From positions 3,089,501 through 3,153,500 of the forward strand of contig NZ_AP031575.1 of NCBI RefSeq assembly GCF_040436405.1: a stretch of 64,000 bases of DNA, in the 5' to 3' direction. Below, one piece after another: positions 46,753 through 55,820 of the stretch; position 1 is the stretch's first letter; each line of letters starts with the position of its first letter. This stretch comes from Marinomonas sp. THO17. Its GTDB lineage: Bacteria > Pseudomonadota > Gammaproteobacteria > Pseudomonadales > Marinomonadaceae. Made by a program: the position numbers and the translations under genes. Under the pieces are notes generated by a model. The model saw only the letters and a list, made by a program, of their open reading frames with translations, had not been told where the DNA came from and ran no database searches.

Positions 46753-49041
46753 GTGAGCAAGTTATCCAATACGTTGAGTGAGGCCGCTGCTTTGTCTGTG
46801 GCACCGAGAAAAGTCATCCTGCTGTCTTTGTTGGCGATTCTATTCGTGGTGATTGTCATCCTATGGAAAGGCGGAGAGGCGCTGAAAAATCGGCAAATTG
46901 AAGCTTTACAACTGACCTCGGAAGAACAGTTGGCGCAGTTGGCTAATGTAATTGAAAATGCCATTGCCAAATATCAGCACATGCCAACCTTGTTGGCGAC
47001 CAATGGTCGAGTCAAAAAAGCCCTTAGAGACGGATTTTATAATGATATTTCTCAGCTGAACCTTGAGCTTGAGCAAATCAACCGCATTACCGAAGCTTCC
47101 GACAGTTATATTTTAAATAAGGATGGCCTTACCATCGCGGCGTCAAACTATCAAAGTGACGCCAGTTTTGTTGGCAATAACTTCGCCTTCAGACCCTATT
47201 TTCAGCAAGCCATACAGGGCAAGCCCGGTCGCTATTATGCCTTGGGAACCATGTCTAACCGTCGTGGTTATTACTTTTCCTATCCTGTGGTCGATGAGAA
47301 AGAGATCATAGGGGTTGCTGTGGTGAAAGTAGACATTAGCCAATTTGAAAAACGCTTCGCTAGCCAAAATTATGACTTTATCTTGCTGGATCCAGATGGT
47401 GTGGTATTCAGCAGTTCGCGCCCGCGTTGGCTGTATCAAGTATTGCGTGAATTGTCGTACAGCGAAATTCAACGTATTACTGAATCCAAACGCTATAAAG
47501 ACAGACCCATTGAAAAGCTGCCCATTGTTTATCAAACGCCGTTAAGTACTAGGGCAAGTGTCATTGAGGTATTAGAAACCAACCCGCTAAACGGTGAGTT
47601 AGAGCGCCGCTCTTATTTGAATATGAGTCGTCCTATTCAATTATTGGGTTTCACCATTTCTCTTTTGTCGCCTCTGCAAGGGATCAATGAAGAAATTGCT
47701 TTGTGGCGAGCCATATTCGCGGCTGGTTTGACCATCACAGGCTTGCTTGCTGGTCTGGCTGTGTTGCGACGTCGAATGCTACTAGAGCGTTATAACGCTA
47801 ATGAAATGACACGTCATAACCAAGCTTACATTCGAGAAGTGATTCAAAATACGCAAGCGGGTTTGGTCACACTGGATGACAAGCATTGTATCGAGTCATT
47901 TAACCCTGCCATTGAAACCTTAGCAGGACAGTCATTGAGTGCCCTCATTGGTCAACCATTAAAGACCTTATTTCATGCTGATGATCAGCAGGCACTAGAT
48001 AGGGTGTGGCGTGCTGATGACGAATTGGGGATAAAAGTGGTGACCATGGAGGGGCGTTTGCAATGGGATACCATGAGTCAGGTACCCGTTGAAATGACGC
48101 TTTGTGAGATGAATTTGCCGAATCGTCGTAGTTATTTGGTGACCTTTCATGACATGACGGAGCGTAAGCGTTACGAACAGGAAGTCATGCAAGCGCAGCT
48201 TGAACTGGAAAAACGTGTCCATGAACGTACCTTTGAATTAGAACAGGCCAACCTTTTGCTGCGTCAAGAAATGGCCGGCCATAAAGACACTCAAAGAGAG
48301 CTGATTCAAACGGCAAAATTGGCGGTATTAGGGCAATTGAGTGCAGGGTTAAACCATGAATTAAATCAGCCTTTGACGGCCATTCGCGCCTTTGCTGGTA
48401 ATGGTTTGACATTTCTGGACAGACAACATTATCAACAAGCACATAATAACCTCGAACAAATCCAACAGCTGGGTCAGCACATGAGTGATATTATTGCTCG
48501 TTTCAAAGTGTTTGCCCGTAAAGGTGACGTGCAACAAGGCCCTATTGCCATACAAACGGCCATAGTGGGGGCGATAAAAATCATATCGCCGCGCTACAAA
48601 GAGGTGGGCATTGAGCTACAAGTACCGGACGATCAAGGTTTTATTGTGCAGGGAGATATGGTGTTTTTAGAGCAGGTGCTGGTCAATTTATTGGCCAACG
48701 CGGCAGACGCCATTCAAGAGGCGAAACACACATCCCGTGATCCTCGACCCAAAGTGTGCATAGAGCAAAGTGCCGATGAAAAAGAAGTGACCATACGCGT
48801 CCGAGACTCGGGTGACGGCTTGACCGATGAAGCCATTAAACATTTGTTTGAGCCTTTTTTTACCTCCAAATCTTCTGGGGTTGGTTTGGGCTTAGGTTTG
48901 TCAATCAGTCAGCGTATTGTTGACCTAATGGGTGGCCAAATAAAGGCCCATAACAGTTCAGAGGCTGGGGCAGAGTTTGTGGTGATATTGCCACGTTTCC
49001 CAGCCAAATCCATAAGCGAAAGAGAACAGCATGACGGATAA
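46753..49041 (+). CDS. dctB: DctB-type sensor histidine kinase
   Basis: 762 residues from the GTG at 46753 (gagg five bases before). TM helix about 21-40, periplasmic double-Cache region about 60-315 (ILNKDGLTIAASNY, FAFRPYFQQAIQGKPGRYYALGTMSNRRGYYFSYPV), second TM about 320-340, PAS domain about 350-460, HisKA with His535 in LNHELNQPLTAIRAF and an HATPase domain (VLVNLLANAADAI, GVGLGLGLSISQRIV). The Cache sequence is that of DctB C4-dicarboxylate sensors. It overlaps dctD by 11 bp. Confidence 0.93.
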   Translation: MSKLSNTLSEAAALSVAPRKVILLSLLAILFVVIVILWKGGEALKNRQIEALQLTSEEQLAQLANVIENAIAKYQHMPTLLATNGRVKKALRDGFYNDISQLNLELEQINRITEASDSYILNKDGLTIAASNYQSDASFVGNNFAFRPYFQQAIQGKPGRYYALGTMSNRRGYYFSYPVVDEKEIIGVAVVKVDISQFEKRFASQNYDFILLDPDGVVFSSSRPRWLYQVLRELSYSEIQRITESKRYKDRPIEKLPIVYQTPLSTRASVIEVLETNPLNGELERRSYLNMSRPIQLLGFTISLLSPLQGINEEIALWRAIFAAGLTITGLLAGLAVLRRRMLLERYNANEMTRHNQAYIREVIQNTQAGLVTLDDKHCIESFNPAIETLAGQSLSALIGQPLKTLFHADDQQALDRVWRADDELGIKVVTMEGRLQWDTMSQVPVEMTLCEMNLPNRRSYLVTFHDMTERKRYEQEVMQAQLELEKRVHERTFELEQANLLLRQEMAGHKDTQRELIQTAKLAVLGQLSAGLNHELNQPLTAIRAFAGNGLTFLDRQHYQQAHNNLEQIQQLGQHMSDIIARFKVFARKGDVQQGPIAIQTAIVGAIKIISPRYKEVGIELQVPDDQGFIVQGDMVFLEQVLVNLLANAADAIQEAKHTSRDPRPKVCIEQSADEKEVTIRVRDSGDGLTDEAIKHLFEPFFTSKSSGVGLGLGLSISQRIVDLMGGQIKAHNSSEAGAEFVVILPRFPAKSISEREQHDG

Positions 49042-50389
49042 AAATCAGGTTTTATTAATTGATGATGAGCAGGCTGTTCGTATGGCAATCTCGCAAACAC
49101 TGACCTTGGAAGAGTTTGCCGTAACGGAATTTAGCTCAGTTCAAGGGGTCACGGCACACTTGTCCATTGATTGGCCTGGCGTGATTGTCAGTGACATTAA
49201 CCTACCGGGGAAAAGTGGCTTGGCGCTGTTTGAAGAAGTAAAAAAGATTGATGCCGAGATCCCCTTCATTTTGATTACAGGCCACGGTGATATCAGCATG
49301 GCGGTGAGTGCCATTCGCGATGGCGCCTATGATTTTATTGAAAAACCTTTTTCCAATGAGGATTTTGTTGAGGTGGTGCGACGCGCCAGTGAAAAACGTC
49401 GTTTGACCTTGGAAAACCGTCATTTGCGTCTTGAACTGGCAGCGCAAAATGCACCGGGGCCGCGCATTATAGGGAATACGCCGGGCATTCACCGCTTACG
49501 TCAGGCTTTGTTGCATGTGGCCGATACCGGAGCGGATATTTTGATTCAGGGTGAAACTGGCACAGGGAAAGAGCTGGTGGCGCGTTACATACATGAGCAC
49601 AGTTCCCGTCGTGGGCAGCCTTTTGTCGCCATTAACTGTGGTGCCGTGCCCGATTCCATAATGGAGTCAGAATTGTTTGGGCATGAGAAGGGGGCTTTTA
49701 CCGATGCCAAAGTACAACGTATTGGCAAGTTAGAGCATGCCAATGGTGGCACACTTTTTTTAGATGAAATCGAAAGCATGCCCATGTCCATGCAAATCCG
49801 CTTGCTGCGAGTGCTAGAGGAAAGGCGTTTAGAGCGTTTGGGGTCAAACACAGGCATTGATTTGGATTTGCGCATTTTGGCGGCCACCAAAGTGGACCTG
49901 AAGCAATTAAGTGAAGGCGATAGCTTTCGTGAGGACTTGTACTACCGTCTCAATGTTGTGCGAGTGGACATTCCCCCATTGCGGGAACGTAAAGACGACA
50001 TTTCTTTGCTGTGGCAGCACTTTTGTTTGGTGGCAACTGCCCAATACAAACGTGAATCTGAACCCTTATCGGCGGCACGAATGCACAGTTTGTTAAGCTA
50101 TGACTGGCCGGGTAATGTGCGTGAACTAAGGAACTTAGCGGAGCGTTATGTTTTGATGGGAGAAGCCGGATCGTTTGAGTTTGATCAAATCATCATCAAC
50201 GAAAACAATCCAGGAGTCATGACCTTACCAGAGCAAATGGAACGTTTCGAAAAAACCTTGTTAGAGCAGGAGTTGATGCGACAGAAAGGATCGATTAAAG
50301 ATACCATGGATGCATTGGGGTTACCGCGAAAAACCCTGTACGACAAAATGCGTAAGTACGATCTGGATAAAGATTTGTATAAACAGTAA
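49031..50389 (+). CDS. dctD: DctD-type sigma-54-dependent response regulator
   Basis: 452 residues. Receiver with phosphorylation site Asp55 (VIVSDINLPGKSG), AAA+ domain with Walker A GETGTGKE (about 174-181), Walker B GGTLFLDEIESM and arginine finger region, and a C-terminal Fis-type HTH. The sigma-54-contacting loop reads GAFTDA (221-226) instead of GAFTGA. It should activate C4-dicarboxylate uptake genes; no target with a recognised -24/-12 promoter was found in this window. Co-transcribed with dctB. Confidence 0.94.
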   Translation: MTDKNQVLLIDDEQAVRMAISQTLTLEEFAVTEFSSVQGVTAHLSIDWPGVIVSDINLPGKSGLALFEEVKKIDAEIPFILITGHGDISMAVSAIRDGAYDFIEKPFSNEDFVEVVRRASEKRRLTLENRHLRLELAAQNAPGPRIIGNTPGIHRLRQALLHVADTGADILIQGETGTGKELVARYIHEHSSRRGQPFVAINCGAVPDSIMESELFGHEKGAFTDAKVQRIGKLEHANGGTLFLDEIESMPMSMQIRLLRVLEERRLERLGSNTGIDLDLRILAATKVDLKQLSEGDSFREDLYYRLNVVRVDIPPLRERKDDISLLWQHFCLVATAQYKRESEPLSAARMHSLLSYDWPGNVRELRNLAERYVLMGEAGSFEFDQIIINENNPGVMTLPEQMERFEKTLLEQELMRQKGSIKDTMDALGLPRKTLYDKMRKYDLDKDLYKQ

Positions 50390-50673
50390 TTGAGCAAAAG
50401 TAAAAAAGTAACTAAACAAAAGCCAATAAGGTTGAAATTGCTCTTTGATTGTTTACTTAGACAACAATGTTTTGTAAATTAGCGGGCCTGCCAATTCTCT
50501 TCATTACTCAAGCTTCTCATCGCTAAGTTCGATGTCGCTTTGTAATAACGCGCTCAATGGACACGATAACTTGGTCTCTCTTGCTAAAGCTGAATTGTGC
50601 TTATTTAGGTAGAAGACGCAGACGCAGTTTGTGGTTCTTCCGGTTTTATCTATCTATTCGCCTTGGGGGCGCA

Positions 50674-51438
50674 GTGACTCCAATTATTCGACATTTATTA
50701 CGTTCATTAGGACGTATAGGCTTGGTTTTGGCCTTAACTCTTTCTGCTATTTTGATTTCCATATTTTTAGATATTACCTTTTCTAAGTTATTGGGTTTTA
50801 CTCTCGATGTTAAGCGCGATGTCATTATGATCCTGATTATTGCCGGCTTAACGACACCGATTTTGTCTTGGTACTTGGTCGGCCTATTCTTGCATGTCGA
50901 TGTGATGGAACAAAAAATGAGACACCATGCGTCGATAGACAGTCTCACGTCTGTGTATAACCGTGGTTATTTTTATAAAAAAGGTCTGCTTGCTCTGGCG
51001 TCTAAAGCCAGTGTGAAAGAAACCGGCTCGTCTGCTTTTTTTGTTCTCGATCTAGATGGTTTCAAGCAAATTAATGATGAGTATGGTCATCTGTGTGGTG
51101 ACCGAGCGCTGGTGAGCTTTGCACAAGCTTTGCGCAGTATTTTTCATTCGCCAAGTGTGGTCGCGCGTTTGGGGGGAGATGAATTTTCTGTGTTGTTATG
51201 CAATGTCACTAAAGAAGAAGTGGCAAGCATTGCACAGGGTATTTTGGAACGAGTGCGTAATATCATTTTAGCAACCGAGCAAGGCGAACTTAATTTTACC
51301 GCCAGTATCGGCATAGCTATGTTTCAAGGACAGGGTGAGCAGGTGTTTGAACGGGCGTTCCAGACCGCAGATAAAACCTTGTATGAGGTGAAAAGGGCGG
51401 GTCGCGACGGCTATAAAATTCAAGCCGTCTGCCAATGA
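50674..51438 (+). CDS. Membrane diguanylate cyclase (GGDEF)
   Basis: 254 residues from a GTG at 50674 with GGGGGCGCA upstream. A longer frame from an ATG at 50557 adds 39 residues including an odd RRRRR run, and is less likely. Two hydrophobic helices (about 13-33 and 50-72), then ASIDSLTSVYNRGYF, DLDGFKQINDEYGHLCGDRAL and LGGDEFSVLL. The active site is intact; no RxxD I-site (HSPS). The stop codon touches the 114-bp tandem repeats. Confidence 0.85.
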   Translation: MTPIIRHLLRSLGRIGLVLALTLSAILISIFLDITFSKLLGFTLDVKRDVIMILIIAGLTTPILSWYLVGLFLHVDVMEQKMRHHASIDSLTSVYNRGYFYKKGLLALASKASVKETGSSAFFVLDLDGFKQINDEYGHLCGDRALVSFAQALRSIFHSPSVVARLGGDEFSVLLCNVTKEEVASIAQGILERVRNIILATEQGELNFTASIGIAMFQGQGEQVFERAFQTADKTLYEVKRAGRDGYKIQAVCQ

Positions 51439-51764
51439 TTAAATTGTTCTAGTGGTGCCAATATAAGTCTTCTGGGTTATCGACGAATATCGCTTGTCTG
51501 GTACGCTTATTTAGTATCCAGCTTTTGGTATCCAGCTTTGTACTAAATCTAATTAAATTGTTTTAGTGGTGCCAATATAAGTCTTCTGGGTTATCGACGA
51601 ATATCGCTTGTCTGGTATGCTTATTTAGTATCCAGCTTTTGGTATCCAGCTTTGTACTAAATCTAATTAAATTGTTCTAGTGGCGCCAATATAAGCTTTC
51701 TGGGTTATCGACGAATATCGCTTGTCTGGTACGATCATTCGGTATCCAGCTTTGTACCAAATCT
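51438..51764. repeat. 114-bp tandem repeat derived from the gli 3' end, three copies
   Basis: Copies begin at 51438, 51552 and 51666, each with attaaattgtt(c/t)tagtggtgcc or close. Copies 1 and 2 are nearly identical; copy 3 is 15 bp shorter, has more substitutions, and contains the real C-terminus and stop of the lactone isomerase gene. Copies 1 and 2 hold an internal duplication of gtatccagcttt. Confidence 0.95.
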
Positions 51765-52528
51765 AATAATCTTGCATCGTTTGGTGCTTGCTCTGGTGTG
51801 CCTGAAACGTGTGGCCAATTAGAGCCCCAAATGATGCGCTCAGGGGCATGTTGGATTGCCGCTTTGGTCATCGCTGCAAGATCTTCATAGTCTGGCCCAC
51901 CACTGGCTGAGCTTTCATAACAGGCGGCGATTTTGTAATAGCAATTGCCCTTATCCAAAAGCTTGAGCACCTGTTTGAATTCGGCACTCTTGGTTTTGAC
52001 TGGGGGCAAAAACTTACCATGATGATCTAAGCTAAAATTGCCTTTGATCTGATTCAATAGGCTAGCGTGCTCTAATATATCTCGCCCATTGAATTGCACA
52101 ATACAACTCCAGCCAAATGAGGCAATTTTATCATTAACAGACAACAAATCTTTCAGGCGAACGGCGCCTTGCGTTAATTGCATAATACGTGCCCCACGTG
52201 CCCCCATTTGATGCCACTTTTCCAATTCAGCTTCGGTCGTATCAGGCGTTACTACGACAATGCCGCGGGCTTTATCCCCCATACTCTGTACCGCATTGAG
52301 CAGTACTTGGTTATCTGTCTGATAAGCGTTTGGCTGAGTGATGACCACCTTTTCTACCCCTAACCATGCCATTACCTGTTTGTAATCTTCAAGGTTGGCG
52401 GCATCGCTAGGAAGGTTTGGCCCACCGGGCAAGTTAGGGTGCTGAGCATCATAGACGTGTATATGAGTATCAATGCTACCTTGCGGTAGGGCGATTTTAG
52501 GGGCGTTTCCATTTAATAGTCTTGGCAT
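51677..52528 (-). CDS. gli: D-galactarolactone isomerase, amidohydrolase_2 family
   Basis: 283 residues. IDTHIHVYD (metal HxH) near the N-terminus, ARGARIMQLTQGAVRLKDL, DHHGKFLPP and WGSNWPH near the end belong to the Amidohydro_2 family of GLI/PDC-hydrolase-like enzymes. GLI shifts galactaro-1,5-lactone to the 1,4-lactone in Agrobacterium. Here it directly follows gci (10 bp) in a uronate locus, which decides the assignment over related lactonases. Its 3' end is duplicated downstream. Confidence 0.85.
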   Translation of the reverse strand: MPRLLNGNAPKIALPQGSIDTHIHVYDAQHPNLPGGPNLPSDAANLEDYKQVMAWLGVEKVVITQPNAYQTDNQVLLNAVQSMGDKARGIVVVTPDTTEAELEKWHQMGARGARIMQLTQGAVRLKDLLSVNDKIASFGWSCIVQFNGRDILEHASLLNQIKGNFSLDHHGKFLPPVKTKSAEFKQVLKLLDKGNCYYKIAACYESSASGGPDYEDLAAMTKAAIQHAPERIIWGSNWPHVSGTPEQAPNDARLLDLVQSWIPNDRTRQAIFVDNPESLYWRH

Positions 52529-52537
52529 AATGATTTC

Positions 52538-53677
52538 CTATGCTGCTGGACGATACTTGGCCAGTTCCTCTGGACGGATTTCAATTCCCAAGCCGTGGCC
52601 TTGTGGTACTGTTAGGCAACCATGATCAAGCTCAAAGGGCTCAGTGATGATGCTTGAGCGGAAAGGATTGTGAGTTTGATCGTATTCAAAACGTGGGGAA
52701 TCTGGTGTATAGCCATAAGAGGGTGGGTTCGGCGGAATAATGGCATGGAAGTGCAGTGCTGCTGCCAATGCGACACTGGTGCCCCAAACATGAGGCACGC
52801 AGCGCACGCCATAAATATCACACAGGGTGAGCACTTTTTTTGCTTCGCTTAAGCCTCCAACACCACAGACATCAGGCTGCAAAATATCGACGGTATGCTG
52901 TTTCAAGGCTTCGCTAATACCCCAGCGCGTGTGCCAGGTTTCACCGCCTGCAAGGGGAATAGATTGACTGGTTCTTAACTTGTGATAGCTGCTTAATGCT
53001 TCAGGAACAACGGGTTCTTCAAACCAGAGTAGGTGGCAATCACTGACGGCGTTGGCAAGGCGTGCGGCATTGATGTGATCATAGCCATGATTGGCGTCTA
53101 TCATGAGTTCGATATCGTCCCCCAAACATTGACGTACCGCTTTGATCGAGGCGATGTCCAAATCTATGCCAAAACCAATTTTGATCTTCACGGCCTTGAA
53201 TCCCGCCTGTTTGTAACCAGAAACTTCCTCCAACAAACTGGCTATACGATCTTGGCCTATTAAGCGAAAGCCGCCAGTGGCGTATACAGGAATTTGTTGG
53301 CGAAAAGCACCGCCTAGTAATTGATGGGTGGGGCATTGGTGATACTTGCCCGCTAAATCCCAAAGGGCAATATCAATGCCACTGATGGCATTAATGGTGG
53401 CGCCGCGTTGGCCTTGGTCACGAAAGAGATTGTAAAGCTTGAGCCAGATGGGTTCGATATGCAGGGCGTTGTCGCCAATGAGGTGAGGTTTCATGGCCTG
53501 AATGAAAGCATCATTGACGATGCGATTACCTAAACATTCTCCCCAGCCGACCAATCCCTGGTCAGTGTGGATTTCCACCAGTAGGTGATCTCTTGAGGTA
53601 AACAGCATGGAGGCGGACTCAAATGGCTGCGCTAATGTGTGGCTCAAGTGGTGGGTAAATATCTCTGTAATCTTCAT
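52538..53677 (-). CDS. gci: D-galactarolactone cycloisomerase (enolase superfamily)
   Basis: 379 residues from the ATG at 53677; the open frame continues 18 codons upstream without homology. MKITEIFTHHL, PFESASM, GWGECLG and LSGIDIALWDLAGK-like (ISGIDIALWDLAGKYH) are the opening motifs of the family; the active-site bases are in KAVKIKIGFG, metal ligands in MIDANHGY, WFEEPVVPE and GGETWH. The sequence closely resembles the Agrobacterium Gci I remember. It opens the lactone to 3-deoxy-2-keto-hexarate. First gene of the minus-strand arm. Confidence 0.9.
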   Translation of the reverse strand: MKITEIFTHHLSHTLAQPFESASMLFTSRDHLLVEIHTDQGLVGWGECLGNRIVNDAFIQAMKPHLIGDNALHIEPIWLKLYNLFRDQGQRGATINAISGIDIALWDLAGKYHQCPTHQLLGGAFRQQIPVYATGGFRLIGQDRIASLLEEVSGYKQAGFKAVKIKIGFGIDLDIASIKAVRQCLGDDIELMIDANHGYDHINAARLANAVSDCHLLWFEEPVVPEALSSYHKLRTSQSIPLAGGETWHTRWGISEALKQHTVDILQPDVCGVGGLSEAKKVLTLCDIYGVRCVPHVWGTSVALAAALHFHAIIPPNPPSYGYTPDSPRFEYDQTHNPFRSSIITEPFELDHGCLTVPQGHGLGIEIRPEELAKYRPAA

Positions 53678-53756
53678 AAAAAATGACCTTGTGTGCCTGT
53701 TTATTCTTGTTAGTTGTGGCAAACATAGCACAAGTCATTTTAAAAAATCCACAAAT

Positions 53757-53767
53757 TCATACTATGA
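53757..53767. promoter_or_regulatory. Palindromic operator candidate before gci
   Basis: TCATACTATGA, a perfect palindrome around C, in the context aattcatactatgatt. The same context recurs before dctP at 54611. It lies 80 bp upstream of the gci start and overlaps the last codons of the GntR gene. Confidence 0.7.
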
Positions 53768-54487
53768 TTTTGAGCGCTGTATATCGCGCATCAGTTTGCG
53801 ATAACGTTCACAGCCATTATCTAGATGAACACGCATCGCTTTTTTTGCGGCGTCAGCGTCACGTGCTTCTATGGCATCTAGAATGGCCTTGTGTTCACGA
53901 TTGAGGGATTTATCAATTTCTGGGTCGCGAGGTAAACCTGCTTCTTCACGCAACCGAGCTCTTGGAATAGTGCGACGGCCAAGCACTTCCAAAAAATCCA
54001 CAAAGTGTTGGTTGTTGGTGGCTTTGGCAATGGCCAAATGAAACTCGAAATCTTCTTGTTCGGCGCTTTCGCCTTTTTGCACTTTACGCTCATAAGCATC
54101 GAAGCAGCGGTAGATTTCTGCTTCTTGTGCTAATGAACAACGTGCCACCGCAAGGGCTACAGCCTCTATTTCTACGGCGGTTCTGAGCTCCAAAGACTCT
54201 ATAGTGTCGGTCAGGGTTTGCGTGCTGTTGCGCAGTAGTGAACTGAGTTTTTGCGCAGGTTCTGAGACAAACACCCCAGCCCCTTGTTTGGCCTTAACCA
54301 GACCTTCTGCTTTCAAGCTGGCGATGGCTTCACGCAGAACGGTTCGGCTGACAGACAACTCGCTCATCAAATTCGGTTCCGTTGGTAATTTATCGCCGGG
54401 TTTCATGCCCAGAGTGGTAATGCGCTGACGAATTTTTTCTGCTGTTTGTTGTGGCAAGCTGGCTTTCATGGTTTTGCTTATTGGCAT
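53762..54487 (-). CDS. FadR-type GntR regulator of uronate catabolism
   Basis: 241 residues. wHTH ITTLGMKPGDKLPTEPNLMSELSVSRTVLREAIASLKAEGLVKAKQGAGVFV, then the FCD effector domain (VEIEAVALAVARCSLAQEAEIYRCFDAYE, FHLAIAKATNNQHFVDFLEVLGR, REHKAILDAIEARDADAAKKAMRVHL). It is transcribed between the gci-gli arm and the TRAP arm; identical palindromes stand upstream of each. ExuR/UxuR-like uronate control is inferred from position. Confidence 0.92.
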   Translation of the reverse strand: MPISKTMKASLPQQTAEKIRQRITTLGMKPGDKLPTEPNLMSELSVSRTVLREAIASLKAEGLVKAKQGAGVFVSEPAQKLSSLLRNSTQTLTDTIESLELRTAVEIEAVALAVARCSLAQEAEIYRCFDAYERKVQKGESAEQEDFEFHLAIAKATNNQHFVDFLEVLGRRTIPRARLREEAGLPRDPEIDKSLNREHKAILDAIEARDADAAKKAMRVHLDNGCERYRKLMRDIQRSKS

Positions 54488-54610
54488 GATCTGTTGGCCT
54501 TTCTAAAACAATAAGATGTTGCTTTTTAATCACTTAAACATGTTATCACATAATATGAATAGCGCTTAATCTAGCGGTTAAGTATTAAGTTTAGAATAAT
54601 TTTAAATAAT

Positions 54611-54621
54611 TCATACTATGA
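54611..54621. promoter_or_regulatory. Palindromic operator candidate before dctP
   Basis: TCATACTATGA again, with the 16-bp context aattcatactatgatt identical to that at 53754. It lies 137 bp upstream of dctP and 124 bp upstream of the GntR start, so it may serve both. Confidence 0.7.
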
Positions 54622-54747
54622 TTATTGTCTATTCCTAATATCTTATGCTACAAATAAAAAAGGTTGGATGGCTATCATTAGGCTTTCGCCTTAAAGTGGC
54701 TATCCAAGCAAGCAGAAATAATTACAAGAATAACTGGAGACACAACA

Positions 54748-55746
54748 ATGATAATAAACTTTCCTGCAGGAAAAATTGGCAAAGCTTTGGCTCTGATGAC
54801 GGCGACTTCGGCAATGGTGTTTTCTTCCGTTGCCAATGCGGAATGGAAAGGTTGGAATATCCATAACACAGGTTACCCTGTGACGGATGCTTTAGAGTCT
54901 TTTATTGAGGCGGCTGATAAAGCCACTGATGGTCGTGTTAGTGGTCGAGTTTATAATGGCTCGGTGCTTGGTAGTCAATCCGATGCGATTCAAATGCTGC
55001 AAGTTGGTGCCATTCAATTTGCTGGTTTTAGCTTAGGACCAATGGGTGACGCGGTTCCTGAAGTAAACGTAGTATCCCTTCCTTTCATTTTCAAAGACCT
55101 TAATCACATGCACCGTGTTATGGATGGGCAGGTTGGCGATCAACTCAGTGATGCCATGGCGAAACAAGGCATTATGTCGTTAGCTTGGTACGACGGTGGT
55201 GCACGTTCTTTCTATAACACGGCGAAACCGATTCACACCCCCGCGGACGTTAAAGGTGAGAAATTCCGTGTCATGAACAATGAATTGTACGTTGGCATGG
55301 TGGAAGCCTTAGGTGGTAATGCTACGCCAATGGCTTATTCTGAAGTCTATCAATCTTTAAAAACGGGCGTGGTAGACGGCGCTGAAAATAACTGGCCATC
55401 CTACGATTCGAGTAACCACTATGAAGTGGCGCCTTATTATTCTTTGACGCAACATTTGATTATCCCCGAGTGCGTTTGTGTGAGTGTGAAAGCGTGGAAT
55501 GAACTGTCAGCAGAAGATCAAGCAGCAGTGAAAAAAGCGGCTCGCGACAGTTCTGCTTTACAACGTAAGTTGTGGGCGCAACGGGATGAAGAAAGCCGTA
55601 AGAAGGTGCTGGCGTCTGGTGTTAAGTTTAATGAAATCAAAGATAAAAAAGCTTTCAGTGATGCGATGAAACCTGTCTACGCGAAAGCGGTGAAAGACAA
55701 TCCATCCTTGAAGCCATTTATCGAGCAAATTCAAAATACTCAATAA
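54748..55746 (+). CDS. dctP: TRAP transporter substrate-binding protein, DctP type, probable hexuronate binder
   Basis: 332 residues. Signal peptide ending VFSSVANA. DctP family motifs: GRVSGRVYNGSVLGSQSDAIQMLQVGAIQFAGFSLG, FRVMNNELYVGMVEALGGNATPMAYSEVYQSLKTGVVDGAENNW and ITRHL-like (LTQHLIIPECV). Because it heads an operon with udh and kdgD, uptake of galacturonate or glucuronate is inferred; ligand not read from residues. A stem-loop follows before dctQ. Confidence 0.93.
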   Translation: MIINFPAGKIGKALALMTATSAMVFSSVANAEWKGWNIHNTGYPVTDALESFIEAADKATDGRVSGRVYNGSVLGSQSDAIQMLQVGAIQFAGFSLGPMGDAVPEVNVVSLPFIFKDLNHMHRVMDGQVGDQLSDAMAKQGIMSLAWYDGGARSFYNTAKPIHTPADVKGEKFRVMNNELYVGMVEALGGNATPMAYSEVYQSLKTGVVDGAENNWPSYDSSNHYEVAPYYSLTQHLIIPECVCVSVKAWNELSAEDQAAVKKAARDSSALQRKLWAQRDEESRKKVLASGVKFNEIKDKKAFSDAMKPVYAKAVKDNPSLKPFIEQIQNTQ

Positions 55747-55759
55747 CAAATAACGGCTC

Positions 55760-55793
55760 AGGCTAATTTGCTCTGTTGGCAGATTAGCCTTTT
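55760..55793 (+). terminator. Intra-operon stem-loop between dctP and dctQ
   Basis: aggctaat/attagcct 8-bp outer arms with an inner tgc/gca pair, then TTT. Partial terminator or mRNA stabiliser that would raise binding protein over the membrane subunits. Confidence 0.6.
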
Positions 55794-55820
55794 GATGACA
55801 TTGCTAGCAAGAGTGTGATT

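Noticed and set aside
50557-50673. 39-residue N-terminal extension of the GGDEF protein from the ATG at 50557
   Set aside because: No ribosome site and odd RRRRR run; the GTG at 50674 has a G-rich site and gives a normal two-helix topology, though the longer form cannot be excluded.
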